A stretch of 64,000 bases of DNA from Myxococcus stipitatus. GTDB taxonomy: Bacteria > Myxococcota > Myxococcia > Myxococcales > Myxococcaceae. Where the stretch lies: assembly GCF_037414475.1 (NCBI RefSeq), contig NZ_CP147913.1:6198001-6262000 (forward strand), read 5' to 3'. Made by a program: the position numbers and the translations under genes. Below are positions 36,481 through 44,675 of this stretch, piece after piece. A model generated the notes under the pieces. That model was not told the origin of the DNA. It saw nothing but the letters and a program-made list of their open reading frames with translations, and ran no database searches. Numbering within the stretch: the stretch's first letter is position 1; each line of letters starts with the position of its first letter.

Positions 36481-37314
36481 TCAGCGAGGCTGCCGCGGGA
36501 TGCCCGGGAGGATTTCGCGGAGGCACCGCTCGATGCCGCCCCGGTGCTTCCACTGCTGGGGATATCCCAGTGAGACCTCCTCGAAGCGCACCCCGTCGCG
36601 CCACTGCGTGAAGGGGATGTGGAGGTGGCCCGTCACGACGACCTCCGCCCGGTAGCGCGCGTGCCAGTCCTCGGTGCGCTTGGTGCCGCACCAGATGGAG
36701 AAGCGGGGGATGCGCGGCAGCCACACGTGTTCGTGGCGCAGCGGGTAGTGGTTGATGAGGATGGTGGAGCAGCCCGCGGGGAGCGCGTCGAGCCGGGCGC
36801 GGGTCGCCTCGACGCGGGCGATGCACCACTCGGTGCGGGTGGCGTAGGGCTCTGGATGCAGGAGGACCTCGTCGGTGCAGAGCAGGTTCTCCTCCATGGC
36901 CCAGTCCAGCGCCTTGTTCTCCGGGACATGGTCCGGGCGGAACGAATAGTCGTAGCCCAGGAACATGGGGACGATGACGCGGTGAGGTCCCTCGCCGGGC
37001 CAGCGCACGTACGGGTCTTCGGGAGTGAGCGCGCCGTGGCTCCGGCACAGGGAGACCAGCCGCTGGTAGCGCGCATCCCCTTTCAGCGAGGGCTGCTCGG
37101 AGGGAAGCGTCCACAGCTCGTGGTTGCCTGGAACCCAGATGACCTGACGGAAGCGCGCCGTCAGCGTGCGCAGCATGAAGTCCATCTCGGACAGCGTTTC
37201 GCCCACGTCGCCCGCGACGATGAGCCAGTCGTCGGGGAAGAAGGGGAGGGTCTGCAGGGCCTGGCGGTTGTCCGCGTGGCGCAGGTGCAAGTCGCTGATG
37301 GCGTAGAGCTTCAT
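36481..37314 (-). CDS. Calcineurin-like metallophosphoesterase
   Basis: 277 residues with all five metal motifs in order: ISDLHLRHADN, LIVAGDVGE, VWVPGNHELW, the His in TILINHYPLRHE, and VVTGHLHIP. Binuclear metal phosphoesterase, cytoplasmic, acting on nucleotides, phosphodiesters or phosphoproteins; substrate unknown. ATG 37314 puts the first motif at residue 7, as usual. Confidence 0.85.
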   Translation of the reverse strand: MKLYAISDLHLRHADNRQALQTLPFFPDDWLIVAGDVGETLSEMDFMLRTLTARFRQVIWVPGNHELWTLPSEQPSLKGDARYQRLVSLCRSHGALTPEDPYVRWPGEGPHRVIVPMFLGYDYSFRPDHVPENKALDWAMEENLLCTDEVLLHPEPYATRTEWCIARVEATRARLDALPAGCSTILINHYPLRHEHVWLPRIPRFSIWCGTKRTEDWHARYRAEVVVTGHLHIPFTQWRDGVRFEEVSLGYPQQWKHRGGIERCLREILPGIPRQPR

Positions 37315-37368
37315 GGCGAGCGGCGCCACCTTAACGCGGGGGCACGGGGCGCGCCGCACTCCGGGACG

Positions 37369-37734
37369 TCAGCAGGAGCCCGAGCCCAGGGCGCGCAGCT
37401 GCGCGTGCACCTGCGAGGGGGGCGCGGCGCGGTCCACCCAGGTGATGCCCCGGAGGCAGGGGCGGGTGGGGGGACGCAACGCATGCAGCGCGCAGGCGGT
37501 GCAGGGGTGGTGGGCGCGCACCTGCTCCAGCAGCTCCAGGCCCTCTCCATCCGGGAGGAAGTCTCCGCTCACCACCACGCGCGGCGTCTCTTCGCGCACG
37601 AGCGCGAGGGCCTCCGTCATGTCCCGCGCGAAGCGCTTCCCACCTGGCAAGTCTCTCGCGAGGCGCCGCAGGGCCGCGAGCGCGCGAGGGTCTTCGTCCA
37701 CGAACAGGAAGGTGAGCGAGGGGGTCGCGGTCAT
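37369..37734 (-). CDS. Degenerate receiver-domain protein
   Basis: 121 residues, one CheY-like fold: LTFLFVDEDPRALAALRRLA at the N-terminus has the acidic pocket, but in VVVSGDFLPDGEGLELLEQV the residue four before Pro, normally the phosphorylated Asp, is Gly, with Asp shifted by one. The Thr/Ser and Lys of the switch are not found either (ACALHALRPPTR, four Cys in the C-terminal half). Probably a pseudo-receiver that signals by binding. Ends 54 bp before the phosphoesterase start. Confidence 0.7.
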   Translation of the reverse strand: MTATPSLTFLFVDEDPRALAALRRLARDLPGGKRFARDMTEALALVREETPRVVVSGDFLPDGEGLELLEQVRAHHPCTACALHALRPPTRPCLRGITWVDRAAPPSQVHAQLRALGSGSC

Positions 37735-37859
37735 TGCTTGGGCGCCGTGACGAAGAGGGTAACGCATCAGGTCAGCTCGCCATAAGACTACCTGGGAAGT
37801 TCTTGGATGCCAACCTCTCAAGTCATATCGACATGGGCGGACCCGTTAGGTTAACGAAC

Positions 37860-38228
37860 ATGGAAAAGACCCTCGCCTCTCGTCTCGGAGGAGCTGCGCG
37901 CCTCGCTCGGACTCGCCTGAATCTGACGCAGGCCGACGTCGCGGAGCGCATCGGTATCGCGAGCGAAGTCTACGGGCGGCTGGAGCGCGGCCACATGCTG
38001 CCGAGCATCCAGACTTTCCGCCGGCTGTGCGTGGTGCTTTCCATCTCCGCCGACGAGGCGCTGGGTCTCAAGCCCTCCCAGGAGGTCAAGTGGGCCGCGG
38101 AGCCCCCCAGCGAGTATGGCGAGTCGGGTGAGTTGCGCCGCCTCCTGCGCCGCGCCAAGCAGTTGGACCGCAGCGCCATCCGCCTCCTGAGCGTGTTGGC
38201 CGCCCAGTTCAAGCCCAAGGGGAGCTGA
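37860..38228 (+). CDS. XRE-family HTH regulator
   Basis: 122 residues. N-terminal helix-turn-helix: ARTRLNLTQADVAERIGI then ASEVYGRLERGHMLPSIQTFRRL, the classic Cro/C1 layout, residues 12-68. The C-terminal part is a basic helix pair (LRRLLRRAKQLDRSAIRLLSVLAAQF), perhaps for dimerisation. The ATG at 37860 is chosen; an in-frame ATG 27 bases upstream is possible. Divergent from the pseudo-receiver; target genes unknown. Confidence 0.8.
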   Translation: MEKTLASRLGGAARLARTRLNLTQADVAERIGIASEVYGRLERGHMLPSIQTFRRLCVVLSISADEALGLKPSQEVKWAAEPPSEYGESGELRRLLRRAKQLDRSAIRLLSVLAAQFKPKGS

Positions 38229-38232
38229 CGTC

Positions 38233-39456
38233 CTACTTCCGGGCCTTGGCTCGAGCGGGCTCCATCTTCGCCAGCCGGTCGCGGAGCTTCTTCACGGAGG
38301 GAAACCCGTGGAAGAGGAGGACCTGCGGGTGGGACTCGAGCGCTTCGCGCTCCGCGCCTTCCTTGGACAGGAGGGCCCGGTCGACGCCCAGCAGCAGGCC
38401 GGCGTCGGGGCGAGTGCGCAGCTCCGCGAGCCTGCGGTTCAGGGCGCCCGCATGCCACGCGTGGAAGAGCTCCAGCGCGACCTCGTGGCCCAAGGTGCGG
38501 TGACGGAAGGTCACGTCGGGCACGCAGAGCCCCGCGGCGCCCACGTGCCGGGGCAGGGGTGTCAGGTCCAGCTCCCAGGCTTCATCGGCGAAGCCCTCGG
38601 ACAGCGTCGCCACTTCGTCCGGGATGTGGCCCAACGCGGCGGGTAGGGGCGAGAGGAGCGGGTCCTTGTCGGTGAGCATCAGGGTGGCCTGGCGGCGCGA
38701 GGGCTCCACGGTGGCCTTGAGCTCCCAGCGCTCCAGGACGGGGACCACGGAGAGGAACGAGGCGAGCTGCAGGCCGTACTTCTTCTGCATCGCGAGCATG
38801 GCCCCGGGGCCTTCCACTTCCAGCTCCCAGTCCGGCCCATCGCGGCGCACGTCCGCGACGAGCCGGCAGAACTTCAGCCAGCGCAGGGCCTTGCGCACGC
38901 GCAGCAGTTCCGGCGAACGGGCCCTGAGCGTCAGGCGGCGTGCGGACAGCAGCGGGCCCTGGGCCAGCGCGAGGTTGTAGCGGTCCACCAGTTCCTGAGC
39001 GGTGAGCGCATCGCCGTCCCATCCCAGGAGTCTGCGATTGCCGGGCAGGTCCGCGTAGAGCGCGGTGCGAGCGTCGGGGAGTGGGGTGCCCAGGGTCTGC
39101 TCCAGACGGGCCTCGTAGTCCTCCACGGGTGTTTCAGGGGGCAGGGTGCGCAGGACCTGGGCGGCGGTCTTCAGGCGCTCCCAGCGTGCCTCGGAGACGC
39201 CGGGCGCGGGTTCCTCGAAGGCGAGCCGGTCCACGAGCAGCTTCACCAGTCCCCGCGCGATTTTCGGACGGGAGAAGGCGCCCGCGGACAGGCCCAGGGT
39301 CTCCTCCACGTCGTCGCTCGTCGCGTCGCGAGAGGACTCCACGGTGGCGAGGAGTTCGGAGGCCAGCGTGAGGAGGGCCGGGTCATCGCGCTTGACGAAG
39401 GCGGGACGCAGCACGCCTTTGGTCACCCGGAAGGCGAGGAGCTCGCGGGTCAGCAT
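38233..39456 (-). CDS. Bax1-like nuclease (DUF790), partner of XPB helicase
   Basis: 407 residues. Starts LLAFRVTKGVLRPAFV, a DUF790 hallmark, and has the helical middle. A PD-(D/E)xK-type core appears near residue 310: GLCVPDVTFRH followed by VALELFHAWH. Archaeal Bax1 forms a helicase-nuclease pair with XPB and cuts 3' overhang or bubble DNA. The next gene upstream on the same strand is an XPB-like helicase, 141 bp away, so the pair is conserved here. Convergent with the XRE gene, with 4 bp between stops. Confidence 0.8.
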   Translation of the reverse strand: MLTRELLAFRVTKGVLRPAFVKRDDPALLTLASELLATVESSRDATSDDVEETLGLSAGAFSRPKIARGLVKLLVDRLAFEEPAPGVSEARWERLKTAAQVLRTLPPETPVEDYEARLEQTLGTPLPDARTALYADLPGNRRLLGWDGDALTAQELVDRYNLALAQGPLLSARRLTLRARSPELLRVRKALRWLKFCRLVADVRRDGPDWELEVEGPGAMLAMQKKYGLQLASFLSVVPVLERWELKATVEPSRRQATLMLTDKDPLLSPLPAALGHIPDEVATLSEGFADEAWELDLTPLPRHVGAAGLCVPDVTFRHRTLGHEVALELFHAWHAGALNRRLAELRTRPDAGLLLGVDRALLSKEGAEREALESHPQVLLFHGFPSVKKLRDRLAKMEPARAKARK

Positions 39457-39597
39457 GCCGCGCCTCCGGGCGAGGTGATGGCGGGGGAGGGGAGCGACGA
39501 GGCGCGGTGGCTCTTGCTCGGCCCGAAGGGCGAAGCGTGCGCACGCGGACGCATCAAGCTTCCGCGCCGCGCGATGACACGTGTTCGGGCCAGCACC

Positions 39598-41025
39598 TCA
39601 GCTCTCCTCCTGGTAGGCGCCGTGCTGACGCCGCCGCTCGCTGATGCCGCTCTCCGCGGTCTGGGCCGAGCACACCTCGTACAGCAGCGCGCGTTTGCCG
39701 GGCCTCTTGCGCAGGATGCGCCCCAGTCTCTGCACGTGTTCGCGCACGCTCCCGCTGCCGCTGAGCACCACTCCCACTCTCGCCTCCGGCACATCCACGC
39801 CTTCATTCAACACGCGCGAGGTGAGCAACACCGGAAGCTCTCCCGAGGCGAAGGCCGCCAGCAACGCCTTGCGCTCCGGCACGGGCGTGTGGTGCGTGAG
39901 CGCGGGCAACATCCACCGCCGCGCCAGCGTATAGACTGTCTCGTTGTCGTCGGTGAATACCAGCACCCGGTCCTCGCGGTGCTCCAGCAGGATGCGCCAC
40001 AACACCTGTTGCTTGGCGCTGGACGTGAGCGCGATGCGGCGCTGCTCGCGGTACGCACGGTATGCGGCCCGTCCCTCGTCGCTGCGCTGGCTCTGCGCCA
40101 GGAACCGCGCCCAACCCTCCGGCGCCGACAGCCTCACGCCCAGCTTGCGCACGAAGCCCAGATACAGCGCCCGCGCCTCGTCATAGCGAGCCTTCTCATC
40201 CGGCGTCAGCGGCACCTCCACCCGCTTCACCTCGTAGGGCGCGAGATACTCACCCTGCAGCTCCCGAATGTCCGTGCGGTGCACGCGAGGCCCTATCAAC
40301 TCCTCGCACACCCGCTCCCCGCCATCCGTGCGCTCCAGCGTCGCCGTCAGCCCCAACCGGTACGGCGCGAGAGAGCCCTCCGCGATGAAGCGATAACTGG
40401 GCGCCGGCAGGTGATGGCATTCGTCGCAGACCAACAATCCAAACCGGTTACCGTGAAACTCCGTCTGCATCGCCGCCGAGTCGTACGTCGTCACGGTCAA
40501 CGGTTGTCTGTCATTGACCCCGCCCCCCAACATCCCCACCGGCACGGAGAAGTGCCGCGCGAGCACTCCCTGCCACTGCGCCATCAAGTCCAGCGTGGGC
40601 ACCACCACCAACGTGGGCCGCTTCACCTGAGCGATGGCCAGCACCGCGAGCAGCGTCTTGCCCGCCCCCGTCGGCAACTCCACCAGCCCCCTCCCTCCCG
40701 CCTGCGTCCACGCCTCCAGCGCCGCGCGCTGATGCGGAAAGGGCTGGATGGGCACCGTCAGCGCCACCTCCAATGGCTCGAAGCGCCGGGCCTGGTCCAC
40801 ATACGCCACGCCCAACTCCCTCAACCGCAGCACCACCTGCCGGTAGTGCCACGCCGGGGCGCGATACACACCCGTGCGCCCGTCTTTCTGGAAGAGCCCC
40901 CGCAGCCGCGCATCATCCGGCAGCAACGGGGCCACCAGGGTGCCGCAGTCGAAGTGGAGCTCAAGGGGAACATCCATGCGCGCCGCCAGGACGTAGCCCG
41001 TCAATCCTCGTTTCGCTAGCTTCAT
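39598..41025 (-). CDS. XPB-type SF2 DNA helicase
   Basis: 475 residues. N-terminal damage-recognition-like region, then Walker A ELPTGAGKTLLAV, Walker B CDECHHLPA (DExH), motif III GLTATLERTDGG, and C-terminal helicase domain with LVFTDDNETVYTLA, LLTSRVLNEGVDVPEA and VQRLGRILRKRPGK. At the site of the XPB RED motif (TATxxRED) this protein has RTD. Probably unwinds DNA for the Bax1-like nuclease in a repair or defence reaction. Start ATG 41025; no strong ribosome site. Confidence 0.88.
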   Translation of the reverse strand: MKLAKRGLTGYVLAARMDVPLELHFDCGTLVAPLLPDDARLRGLFQKDGRTGVYRAPAWHYRQVVLRLRELGVAYVDQARRFEPLEVALTVPIQPFPHQRAALEAWTQAGGRGLVELPTGAGKTLLAVLAIAQVKRPTLVVVPTLDLMAQWQGVLARHFSVPVGMLGGGVNDRQPLTVTTYDSAAMQTEFHGNRFGLLVCDECHHLPAPSYRFIAEGSLAPYRLGLTATLERTDGGERVCEELIGPRVHRTDIRELQGEYLAPYEVKRVEVPLTPDEKARYDEARALYLGFVRKLGVRLSAPEGWARFLAQSQRSDEGRAAYRAYREQRRIALTSSAKQQVLWRILLEHREDRVLVFTDDNETVYTLARRWMLPALTHHTPVPERKALLAAFASGELPVLLTSRVLNEGVDVPEARVGVVLSGSGSVREHVQRLGRILRKRPGKRALLYEVCSAQTAESGISERRRQHGAYQEES

Positions 41026-41102
41026 GAGAAGGCAGGAGGCACGCCGGGGCTCCGCCTGCCTCCTTGCGGCCATGCCCGCGTTCGGGTTACCCCACTGCGA
41101 CC

Positions 41103-41552
41103 ATGCGTCTGGTCTCGCTCGTTCCCCTGTTGTGTGGCCTGGCGGTTGTTGCCCAGGGCGGTCTCAACCGGCGGTTCGCGGGGCAGTGGGGCCTGCTCAG
41201 CGCGGTGCTGGTGAACATGGTGGTAGCGACGGTGGCCATCTTCGCCGCGTACATGGTGGCGCGCTCCGTGCCCGGCTTCTGGCCCGAGGCCTCGCCCACC
41301 GAGGACCACTTCTCCGGCTTCACCCCCTGGCACCTGGTGCCCGGCCTGTGTGGTGTCGTCATCGTGCTGGGCATGCCGTGGGCCATCGGCCGGTTGGGCG
41401 CGGTGCAGTCGGTCCTCCTGCTCATCGCCGCGCAACTGGCGACCAGTCTCGTCTGGGACGCCATGGTGGAAGGCCGCCCCGCGACGCTCGCTCGGGTGGT
41501 GGGCTCCGCGCTCGCCTTCACGGGTGCGGCCATCGCCGTCTGGAAGGGCTAG
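41103..41552 (+). CDS. DMT-superfamily YdcZ-like (DUF606) membrane protein
   Basis: 149 residues, the usual size of the family, with about five hydrophobic helices (VSLVPLLCGLAVVAQGGLN, VLVNMVVATVAIFAAYMV, LVPGLCGVVIVLGMPWAIG, SVLLLIAAQLATSLVWD, VVGSALAFTGAAIAVWKG). QGGLNRRF is a family signature. Inner-membrane transporter half of unknown substrate. Divergent from the XPB gene; weak ribosome site. Confidence 0.75.
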   Translation: MRLVSLVPLLCGLAVVAQGGLNRRFAGQWGLLSAVLVNMVVATVAIFAAYMVARSVPGFWPEASPTEDHFSGFTPWHLVPGLCGVVIVLGMPWAIGRLGAVQSVLLLIAAQLATSLVWDAMVEGRPATLARVVGSALAFTGAAIAVWKG

Positions 41553-41564
41553 GTTTCACGCCAG

Positions 41565-41978
41565 ATGCGCCGAGTCCTCATCGTCAGCCCTCATGCCGCG
41601 TCCCGCGAGCTGTTGCGCCGCGTCCTCGCCGCCGGTGACGAGGGCCTGAGCTTCTCCTCCACCGGAGACACCGACGACGCCCTGTCCTCCATCGCCTCCG
41701 CCGCGCCGGCCCTCGTCGTCGTGGACCTGCGCAGGCAGGACGAGGACCAGCCGCTCTTCCTGGGGCTCTTGCGCAAGCGCTACCCCGCGCAACCCCTCAT
41801 CACGCTGCTGCCCGGCCGGTTGCGTGTCTTCGACGGTGAACAGGAGAGCGTCGTCGACGCGCCCGGCGATTCCGCCGAGGCCCTCCATCACCTCCTCGAT
41901 GCCCTGAGGACCGCGGTGCGGCAGGTGGTCGCCCAGGACCTGCTGCGCGTGCTGCGCCCGCCCATTGGCCGCGCCTGA
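41565..41978 (+). CDS. Receiver-like protein
   Basis: 137 residues. Receiver fold with RVLIVSPHAASRELLRRVL at the start, lacking the usual double Asp of the acid pocket, and ALVVVDLRRQDEDQPLFLGLL where the Asp at the phosphorylation position is kept. PAQPLITLLPG replaces the usual Thr-Ala switch. Follows the YdcZ gene by 12 bp. Partner kinase unknown; may be non-phosphorylated. Confidence 0.65.
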   Translation: MRRVLIVSPHAASRELLRRVLAAGDEGLSFSSTGDTDDALSSIASAAPALVVVDLRRQDEDQPLFLGLLRKRYPAQPLITLLPGRLRVFDGEQESVVDAPGDSAEALHHLLDALRTAVRQVVAQDLLRVLRPPIGRA

Positions 41979-41987
41979 GAGGCCGCG

Positions 41988-42614
41988 TCACAGCCGCAGC
42001 CGGTAGCCCAGCGCCCCCGCGAGGAAGCCTCCGACATTCACATCGCCCGTGGTGAGGAAGTCCAACCGGGCCAGGTGGAAGTGGGTCTCCACGAAGGCGC
42101 CGCCCGGCCCGAGCGGCAGCTCCAGTCCCGCCAGGGCTTGCAGTCCCAGTCCTCCGCCGCTCTCCGACGTGGTGGCGCCCAGGAAGTCCGTGGTGGCGCG
42201 GTGCAGGTACAGCCCCGGGCCACCGCCCACGTATGGCGTCAGCGAGCCCACGGCCCGCTCGAAGCGGAACACCGCCGACAACAGGAACGCCACCTCGCGC
42301 ACCGCCAGCGTGTAGCGGCCATCGGGTGGGGGCGCGCCGAAGCCCCCCAGCTGCGGGTCGGTGAGCGTGCCGGACGACTGGGGCCGGTGGTAGTTCACCT
42401 CCAGCGCCACCATGAGGCGCCGCTTCAGGAGCGGCGTCACGTAGCCCAGCTCGATGCCCAGGTAGAGGTCTCCGTCCAGGGGCGCGGTGGACTTGAAGAA
42501 GCCCACCTTGGGGGCCAACAGGACGTGTCCCCCTCCCAGGCTGTCCGCCGAGGAGGCCGCGGGCGTGCTCGCGGCTGCGAGCGTGGTGAGCGCGGCGAGG
42601 ACCAGTGTGTTCAT
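41988..42614 (-). CDS. Outer-membrane beta-barrel protein, unknown
   Basis: 208 residues. Signal peptide MNTLVLAALTTLAAASTPAAS, then an eight-strand-like barrel: LYLGIELGYVTPLLKRRLMVALEVNYH, EVAFLLSAVFRFE, LTPYVGGGPGLYLHRA, GLGLQALAGLELPLG, FVETHFHLARLDF, and a final ALGYRLRL. The start overlaps the stop of the upstream lipoprotein gene (ATGA), so both are translated together and may form one envelope unit. Confidence 0.65.
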   Translation of the reverse strand: MNTLVLAALTTLAAASTPAASSADSLGGGHVLLAPKVGFFKSTAPLDGDLYLGIELGYVTPLLKRRLMVALEVNYHRPQSSGTLTDPQLGGFGAPPPDGRYTLAVREVAFLLSAVFRFERAVGSLTPYVGGGPGLYLHRATTDFLGATTSESGGGLGLQALAGLELPLGPGGAFVETHFHLARLDFLTTGDVNVGGFLAGALGYRLRL

Positions 42615-43762
42615 GGGAGCACGGCTCCTGTGTCGTGCGCGGCGTCGGAGGCAAGCGCCGCCGAGGGTTCGGCTGTCACGGTGAAGCCCTCCGCCGCGGG
42701 CACCGTCCCCACCGCGCCGCTCGGGTCCACCACCTCGAGCGCATAGGGGCCTCCCACGGCCAGTCCCCGAGGACACTTCGGGTCACCCGGGGGCGGCTCG
42801 GCGCCCGTGCACACCGGCACCTCCGCCGTCACTTCCGTGGCCGACCGCAGCTCCACCGCGCGCAGCGATATCCTCTGGACCTCGGAAGAGGGGGGCGAGC
42901 GCAGCGGCGCGAGGATGAAGACCTCGGGCACACCGGTGAAGGCGCGCTGGTCTCCAGTGGGGGCGTTCGCGATGCGGATGCGCGTGTCCCGCAGCTCGCC
43001 GCCGGACCTGGGTGAGAGGCTGAGGGTTCCCAGCCGGTGGTAGCGCACGTCGATACCGCCACGCACCTCGGCCGAGCAGCCATCCGTCTGGGTGAGCACC
43101 ACGTCGTAGCGCCCCTCGGGGGTGCCCGGCGGAATCTCCGTCTCGATGCGTGTCTCGGAGACGACTCTCACGGAGAACAGGGGCTGGTCGGCTTCACCCT
43201 CGCTCCGCAGGATGATGATGGGCGAGGTGCCCACCTGGAAGTCCTGGCCCTCGATGACGATGGGGTTGATGCCGCCGGAGACATAGCCATTCGCGGGGGG
43301 AACCACCCGAGTCACGCGGGGCGGAGCCACCACGGTGAAGGCGTCGGCCAGGGTGCTGGTGCCGCCCAGCGGGTTGGTGACCTCCACGGCGTAGCGTCCC
43401 GGGGCCAACTCGACGGGAGGCGAGGAGTCGCGCGTGGGCACATCGACCAGCAACAACTCCGGGCGCACGTAGAACACCCGCTCGCGCGTCAGCGTGTACG
43501 TGGAGGGGCCTCGCAGCGTCACCTCCGGTAGCTCCACCGTGGGCGTGTCGGAGAGCACGTCGGCGGGCGTCGGCGCGAAGCGCTTGCCCTGGACCTCCAA
43601 CCGCCAGCCCGTCTGCCCCCCTTGTGCATTGCAGACGCGGGCGACGTCGGCGAGGCGCGCGCGGGGATTGTAGACGCGCTCCACCACGGGCGAGGACCCC
43701 TCTGTCGTGCGTGAGCAGGCGCTCAGGGCGAGCAGGGCGGTGGCGGCGACTTGCAGGCGCAA
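42611..43762 (-). CDS. Surface lipoprotein with IPT/TIG-like domains
   Basis: 383 residues. I chose TTG 43762 as start because GGGGAGGA lies six bases upstream and it opens a lipoprotein signal peptide (MRLQVAATALLALSAC, Cys16). The body has at least two Ig-like TIG modules (GYVSGGINPIVIEGQDFQVG; PGTPEGRYDVVLTQTDG; GRYAVEVTNPLGGTSTL), typical of bacterial surface or adhesion proteins. Coupled by ATGA to the beta-barrel gene downstream. Exact role unknown. Confidence 0.7.
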   Translation of the reverse strand: MRLQVAATALLALSACSRTTEGSSPVVERVYNPRARLADVARVCNAQGGQTGWRLEVQGKRFAPTPADVLSDTPTVELPEVTLRGPSTYTLTRERVFYVRPELLLVDVPTRDSSPPVELAPGRYAVEVTNPLGGTSTLADAFTVVAPPRVTRVVPPANGYVSGGINPIVIEGQDFQVGTSPIIILRSEGEADQPLFSVRVVSETRIETEIPPGTPEGRYDVVLTQTDGCSAEVRGGIDVRYHRLGTLSLSPRSGGELRDTRIRIANAPTGDQRAFTGVPEVFILAPLRSPPSSEVQRISLRAVELRSATEVTAEVPVCTGAEPPPGDPKCPRGLAVGGPYALEVVDPSGAVGTVPAAEGFTVTAEPSAALASDAAHDTGAVLP

Positions 43763-44060
43763 AGCATTCCTCCCCTTCGTCAATGAAGGCCCCACACGTT
43801 AGGCGGTCCGCCCCACGCGCCCGGAGAACTTTCCGAGACCCGTCACTCCCGGGTGCCTCGGGTGATGGCCAGCTTCCGCAACTCCGCGAAGTCACGCGGC
43901 CCATGACGCGGTGCGGAGGTGGGCATGCCGAATGCTATGGCCTCCGCCGGTGAGGGGCGCGGTCCGGATGTGCCGGAGCCTCGATGGGGCAGGTGATGAC
44001 CGGTGGCGCCAGCGGGGAGCCGCCGGGTGGATGAGGGGTGGTGGGGCAGGGGGGCGGCGA
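43763..44060. other. Divergent intergenic region
   Basis: 298 bases between divergent genes. Only an AGGGGGG ribosome site before 44061 is evident; no clear promoter, repeat or RNA. Confidence 0.4.
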
Positions 44061-44675
44061 ATGCGGAGGTTGTCCACGCTGACCGCGCTGATGTGCCTGT
44101 TGATGGCGCGAGTGACTCTGGCGGCGGAGGGGATGGAATCGCAGCGGCGGGTGTCTCCGGACCTCGCGCGGCTGGCGCCCTTCGGCTTGATGTTGGACGC
44201 GGGGCTGACGGGAGGCATGGGGTTGTCCTTCGCGTTTCGCCCCTTCTCGCTGGTGCGGCTGCACGTGGGAGGGACCCACAACGGCGTGCGCCCCGGGGGA
44301 CGCGTGGGGCTCACGCTGCTCACCTCGAGGGGGCCGCTGACGCCGGCCTTCAGCGTGGACGTGGGCCATGCCCGGCCCGTGAAGGCCCGGAGCCTGGAGC
44401 GCAGGCTCTCGGACTTGTCGCTGCCGCCGCTGCCGTCGCTGGACCGCGTGGGCTACACGTACGCCAGCGCGATGCTTGGGTTGGAGCTGCACCTGCACGA
44501 GCGCATCACCTGGTTCGTGCGCGGAGGCGTCAGCTTCATGGAGCTGTCCGGCCCGGGCTTGAAAGACTTGCCCGAGCCCTTCCGGTCCTCCATCGCTCCC
44601 GGAGAGGAGGAGCCGTGGAGGCTGCGCATGGTGCGCCCCACGGCCAAGCTGGGCTTCATCCTGTCCTTCGGCTAA
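44061..44675 (+). CDS. Secreted beta-rich protein, unknown
   Basis: 204 residues with a signal peptide (MRRLSTLTALMCLLMARVTLAAE). Strand-rich body: LMLDAGLTGGMGLSFAFRPFSLVRLHVGGTH in parts, GRVGLTLLTSRG, YTYASAMLGLELHLHERITWFVRGGVSFMEL in parts, KLGFILSFG at the end; a small outer-membrane barrel is likely. Its TAA stop overlaps the TAG stop of the convergent yheT-like gene. Confidence 0.6.
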   Translation: MRRLSTLTALMCLLMARVTLAAEGMESQRRVSPDLARLAPFGLMLDAGLTGGMGLSFAFRPFSLVRLHVGGTHNGVRPGGRVGLTLLTSRGPLTPAFSVDVGHARPVKARSLERRLSDLSLPPLPSLDRVGYTYASAMLGLELHLHERITWFVRGGVSFMELSGPGLKDLPEPFRSSIAPGEEEPWRLRMVRPTAKLGFILSFG

